Source: Flavobacterium faecale (GTDB taxonomy: Bacteria; Bacteroidota; Bacteroidia; Flavobacteriales; Flavobacteriaceae). Taken from it: DNA of 64,000 bases. Below, piece by piece: positions 61,976 to 64,000 of this stretch (position 1 is the first letter of the stretch; every line of letters begins with the position of its first letter). The stretch lies in the NCBI RefSeq assembly GCF_003076455.1, contig NZ_CP020918.1:2108001-2172000 (forward strand). Reading direction: 5' to 3'. The notes under the pieces are model-generated. The model had not been told where the DNA came from, did no database searches, and worked only from the letters and a program-made list of their open reading frames with translations. The translations under genes were made by a program, and so were the position numbers.

Positions 61976-62665
61976 ATGAGAACAAAATTAAAATTAGGAT
62001 TAGCAACAGTAGCAATATTGTCATTTGGCGCAGTTAGTGCGCAGCAATTGACTGGAGATGTAGCGCAGAATATTGTTAATGGAGTAAATACACCTGGTAG
62101 TGTTACACCTACAGTAAGGGTTATAGATAATAAGGGTACTATTAAATACCTACAATCTAAAAACGGTATTACAATGATAACTAACACCACGGCTAACGTT
62201 ACAACTACAACTTGGCAATTAGGAGGTACATTAACGGATGATACTTACATTGATGCAACAGGTAAGATATATGCAATAAAAGGAGTAAAAGCAGTAAATG
62301 ATGCAGCATTTACACCAGCTGAACAATTAGCAGCAACAGCTTATGATGCAACAGGTTTTACAATATTGACTAGAGACGAAGTAACAGGAGAAACCAAAAA
62401 AATGCTAGCTAGCGATTTAATTGTAGCAGGACGTGCAGAATTCCCAATTGCGACTGCTGGACAAACAGCTGTAACAGCTACAGGATTAGCTGCTGGAACT
62501 TCTATAAACAAAATATCTGTTTACAGAAATGGGGCAAAACTAAGAGCAGGTGTAGATTACACGCTTACTGCCGCTGATACAATTACACTTGATCTAAGCG
62601 CTGCTGCTCCAAATGATTGGACTACATATGTAGGCGATATTATTGAAGTACAGTGGATTTACTAA
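61976..62665 (+). CDS. Secreted protein with the same C-terminal module
   Basis: 229 residues with a signal peptide (about 1-22, ending VSAQ). The C-terminal region (TAGQTAVTATGLAAG, ISVYRNGAKLRAGVDYTLTA, GDIIEVQWIY) aligns with the end of the preceding protein: VYRNG, a DYT-like strand and a final G-D-x-I strand. The middle part TILTRDEVTGETKKMLASDLI corresponds to EIVVVDKSTGVLKKIEASSLI in its neighbour, so the two are paralogues. It lies 45 bp downstream in the same operon. Confidence 0.7.
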   Translation: MRTKLKLGLATVAILSFGAVSAQQLTGDVAQNIVNGVNTPGSVTPTVRVIDNKGTIKYLQSKNGITMITNTTANVTTTTWQLGGTLTDDTYIDATGKIYAIKGVKAVNDAAFTPAEQLAATAYDATGFTILTRDEVTGETKKMLASDLIVAGRAEFPIATAGQTAVTATGLAAGTSINKISVYRNGAKLRAGVDYTLTAADTITLDLSAAAPNDWTTYVGDIIEVQWIY

Positions 62666-62706
62666 ATCTGAACAATTAAAATCATTTCTTGTTTAAATAA
62701 AAATAT

Positions 62707-62736
62707 AAAGAGTTAGCTGTTTTTAGTTAACTCTTT
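62707..62736 (+). terminator. Weak terminator-like hairpin after the second secreted-protein gene
   Basis: Stem AAAGAGTTA with its complement around a GCTGTTTTTAG loop. There is no strong T run after it, so it may be an attenuator or a processing site rather than a full stop. Confidence 0.45.
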
Positions 62737-62796
62737 ATAACAAGAAATAGAGCATTTACACTTCATTTTTTTAATTTTAAAATTCTATTAATAACT

Positions 62797-64000
62797 ATGT
62801 TATATAAAAAAAACATCTGTTTTTTGTTATTTACGTTATGTGTGTTTTTTGTGCAAATAGGTAGTGCGCAGGAAGTTACCGTTATTAATCAGAAAGGAAC
62901 AAAAATTAAAGTTGTAAACAATAAAGTAACCACCTCTGCAACGGCTCCAACCGCACCATTTGAAAATGATGTTTGGTTTGATAGCAGCACTACACCTAGC
63001 ACCATTAAAATATATGATGGTACGGTATGGCTAATTATGGAGCATAAAGGAACTAAAGGATCTGTGTTTTTTGCAGGTACCAATGGTTTGCCAAAAGAAG
63101 ATAACTCGCAATTGTTTTGGGATAGTACGAATAACAGATTTGGAGTAGGAACAAATTCTCCTACCAACAAATTAGAAGTTTCTGGTGCGATTGGTGCGCA
63201 AGGAATACTGAATTCCGACGGAACAGAAAATGAACCTTCTTTCCGATTTAAAGACGATACCAATACAGGAATGTACAGTCCCGCAGCTGATGAAATTGGA
63301 TTTACTGTAGGAGGTGTAGAAGCAATGAAGATCGATGAGCCTACTACAAATAATACGGTTGTTATAATTAATCAAACGCTAGAATTACAAGGTTCATTGC
63401 TAGATACAAGTAATTCTGCTGGTACTGCTGGTCAGGTTCTATCGTCAACTGCAACTGGAACAAGTTGGATTGATAGCGCTAATGGTTCTGAAACCAAAGT
63501 TACTGCGGCAGGAATTAATACAATTTCTGGAGCAGGGACAACCGCTTCACCTTATTTAATTACAGGAACAGAAGTTGACGGAAGTGTAACAAACGAGATT
63601 AATACAAGTGTTGCCTCGTCTGCAAACACATTAACAGTAACAGACTCAGGAGGTGCAAAATCTGCATCGATTGTTAATTCAAATGCGCTGAGCATCGCTT
63701 CTGGAGCTATCACAAGTACAGTAAACGGCGTTGCTTCTACGGCGATTACCTTACCAGTTGCTGATGGTTCTGAAACCAAAGTTACTGCGGCAGGAATCAA
63801 TACAATTTCTGGAGCAGGGACAACCGCTTCTCCATATTTAATTACAGGAACAGAAGTTGACGGAAGTGTAACGAACGAAATTAATACAAGTGTTGCCTCG
63901 TCTGCAAACACATTGACAGTAACAGACTCAGGAGGTGCAAAATCTGCATCGATTGTTAATTCAAATGCGCTGAGCATCGCTTCTGGAGCTATCACAAGTA
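62797..64000 (+). CDS. Large secreted repeat protein, 3' end outside window
   Basis: 401 codons are visible and the frame is open to the window edge. A signal peptide (about 1-27, ending IGSAQ) is followed by a fibre-like region containing FGVGTNSPTNKLEVSGAIGA and SFRFKDDTNTGMYSPAADEI, the wording of tail-fibre and adhesin stalks that often end in an S74 autoproteolytic chaperone domain. From residue 230 it enters tandem 94-residue repeats starting GSETKVTAAGINTISGAGTT. Likely a surface fibre or adhesin. Confidence 0.75.
   Translation, partial: MLYKKNICFLLFTLCVFFVQIGSAQEVTVINQKGTKIKVVNNKVTTSATAPTAPFENDVWFDSSTTPSTIKIYDGTVWLIMEHKGTKGSVFFAGTNGLPKEDNSQLFWDSTNNRFGVGTNSPTNKLEVSGAIGAQGILNSDGTENEPSFRFKDDTNTGMYSPAADEIGFTVGGVEAMKIDEPTTNNTVVIINQTLELQGSLLDTSNSAGTAGQVLSSTATGTSWIDSANGSETKVTAAGINTISGAGTTASPYLITGTEVDGSVTNEINTSVASSANTLTVTDSGGAKSASIVNSNALSIASGAITSTVNGVASTAITLPVADGSETKVTAAGINTISGAGTTASPYLITGTEVDGSVTNEINTSVASSANTLTVTDSGGAKSASIVNSNALSIASGAITS
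63484..64000 (+). repeat. In-frame 282-bp tandem repeats
   Basis: Unit 1 is 63484-63765 and unit 2 starts at 63766 and reaches the window edge after 235 bp. The two are nearly identical at DNA level, with only a few silent changes such as ATC for ATT. The period is exactly 94 codons, so changes in copy number keep the frame. Confidence 0.9.

Overview
The window is a chromosomal segment of a member of the Bacteroidota, almost certainly a Flavobacterium or close relative. The reasons are AT-rich DNA, TonB-dependent receptors with carboxypeptidase-like N-terminal domains, a DUF4249 lipoprotein paired with its receptor, a monomeric NADP isocitrate dehydrogenase, a 1115-residue SecA without the C-terminal zinc motif, promoter cores of the TAnnTTTG type, and several families of flavobacterial intergenic hairpin repeats. 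No rRNA, tRNA or CRISPR array was seen.

Layout. 0-15.9 kb is mostly minus strand: an Oar-like TonB receptor, a PhoD-like phosphatase, rlmF, thiamine pyrophosphokinase, a DUF4249/TonB receptor pair, icd, rplS, a four-helix-bundle protein and trmD, with unusual minisatellite DNA around the last three. 16-26.9 kb is mostly plus strand: an M3 peptidase, an alpha/beta hydrolase, a peroxiredoxin-like protein, an MFS transporter, a cyclophilin-FKBP fusion, HMG-CoA lyase, a lipoprotein/DUF5723 barrel pair and a YdeI-type protein. 26.9-32.4 kb is a compact seven-gene minus-strand operon: flavoprotein, methyltransferase, type III polyketide synthase, FabZ-like dehydratase, ketosynthase, ACP and phosphopantetheinyl transferase. 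It looks like a self-contained route to a methylated or oxidised phenolic or pyrone lipid in which a dedicated ACP-bound acyl chain may feed the type III PKS.

32.7-35.2 kb holds guaB followed by a two-gene zeta-toxin-like cassette. The cassette is bracketed by a second, synonymously diverged copy of the last 74 bp of guaB, which is the signature of an insertion at the 3' end of guaB. 35.2-47.2 kb is housekeeping: a CocE-type peptidase, a Kef-type antiporter, purB, a YceI lipoprotein, a sirtuin, trmH, katG and a cupin.

47.2-53.6 kb is accessory DNA. It has a DUF1810 gene, an IS110-family element with a structured upstream region that could encode a bridge RNA, 140-bp tandem repeats, an IS91-family transposase remnant, two orphan genes separated by an attC-like inverted repeat, and a decayed gene tail. 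53.6-60.6 kb returns to housekeeping: secA, a DUF2795 protein, a cobalamin adenosyltransferase, a LolD/MacB-type ATPase, beta-carbonic anhydrase and a methyltransferase.

60.9-64 kb starts a plus-strand cluster of secreted proteins. Two share a C-terminal module like those of phage tail fibres, and the third is a repeat protein that runs off the window with near-identical 94-residue tandem repeats. The strongest candidates for undescribed biology are the type III PKS operon, the guaB-flanked toxin cassette with its 48-residue partner, the IS110 bridge-RNA candidate, and the secreted repeat-protein cluster.
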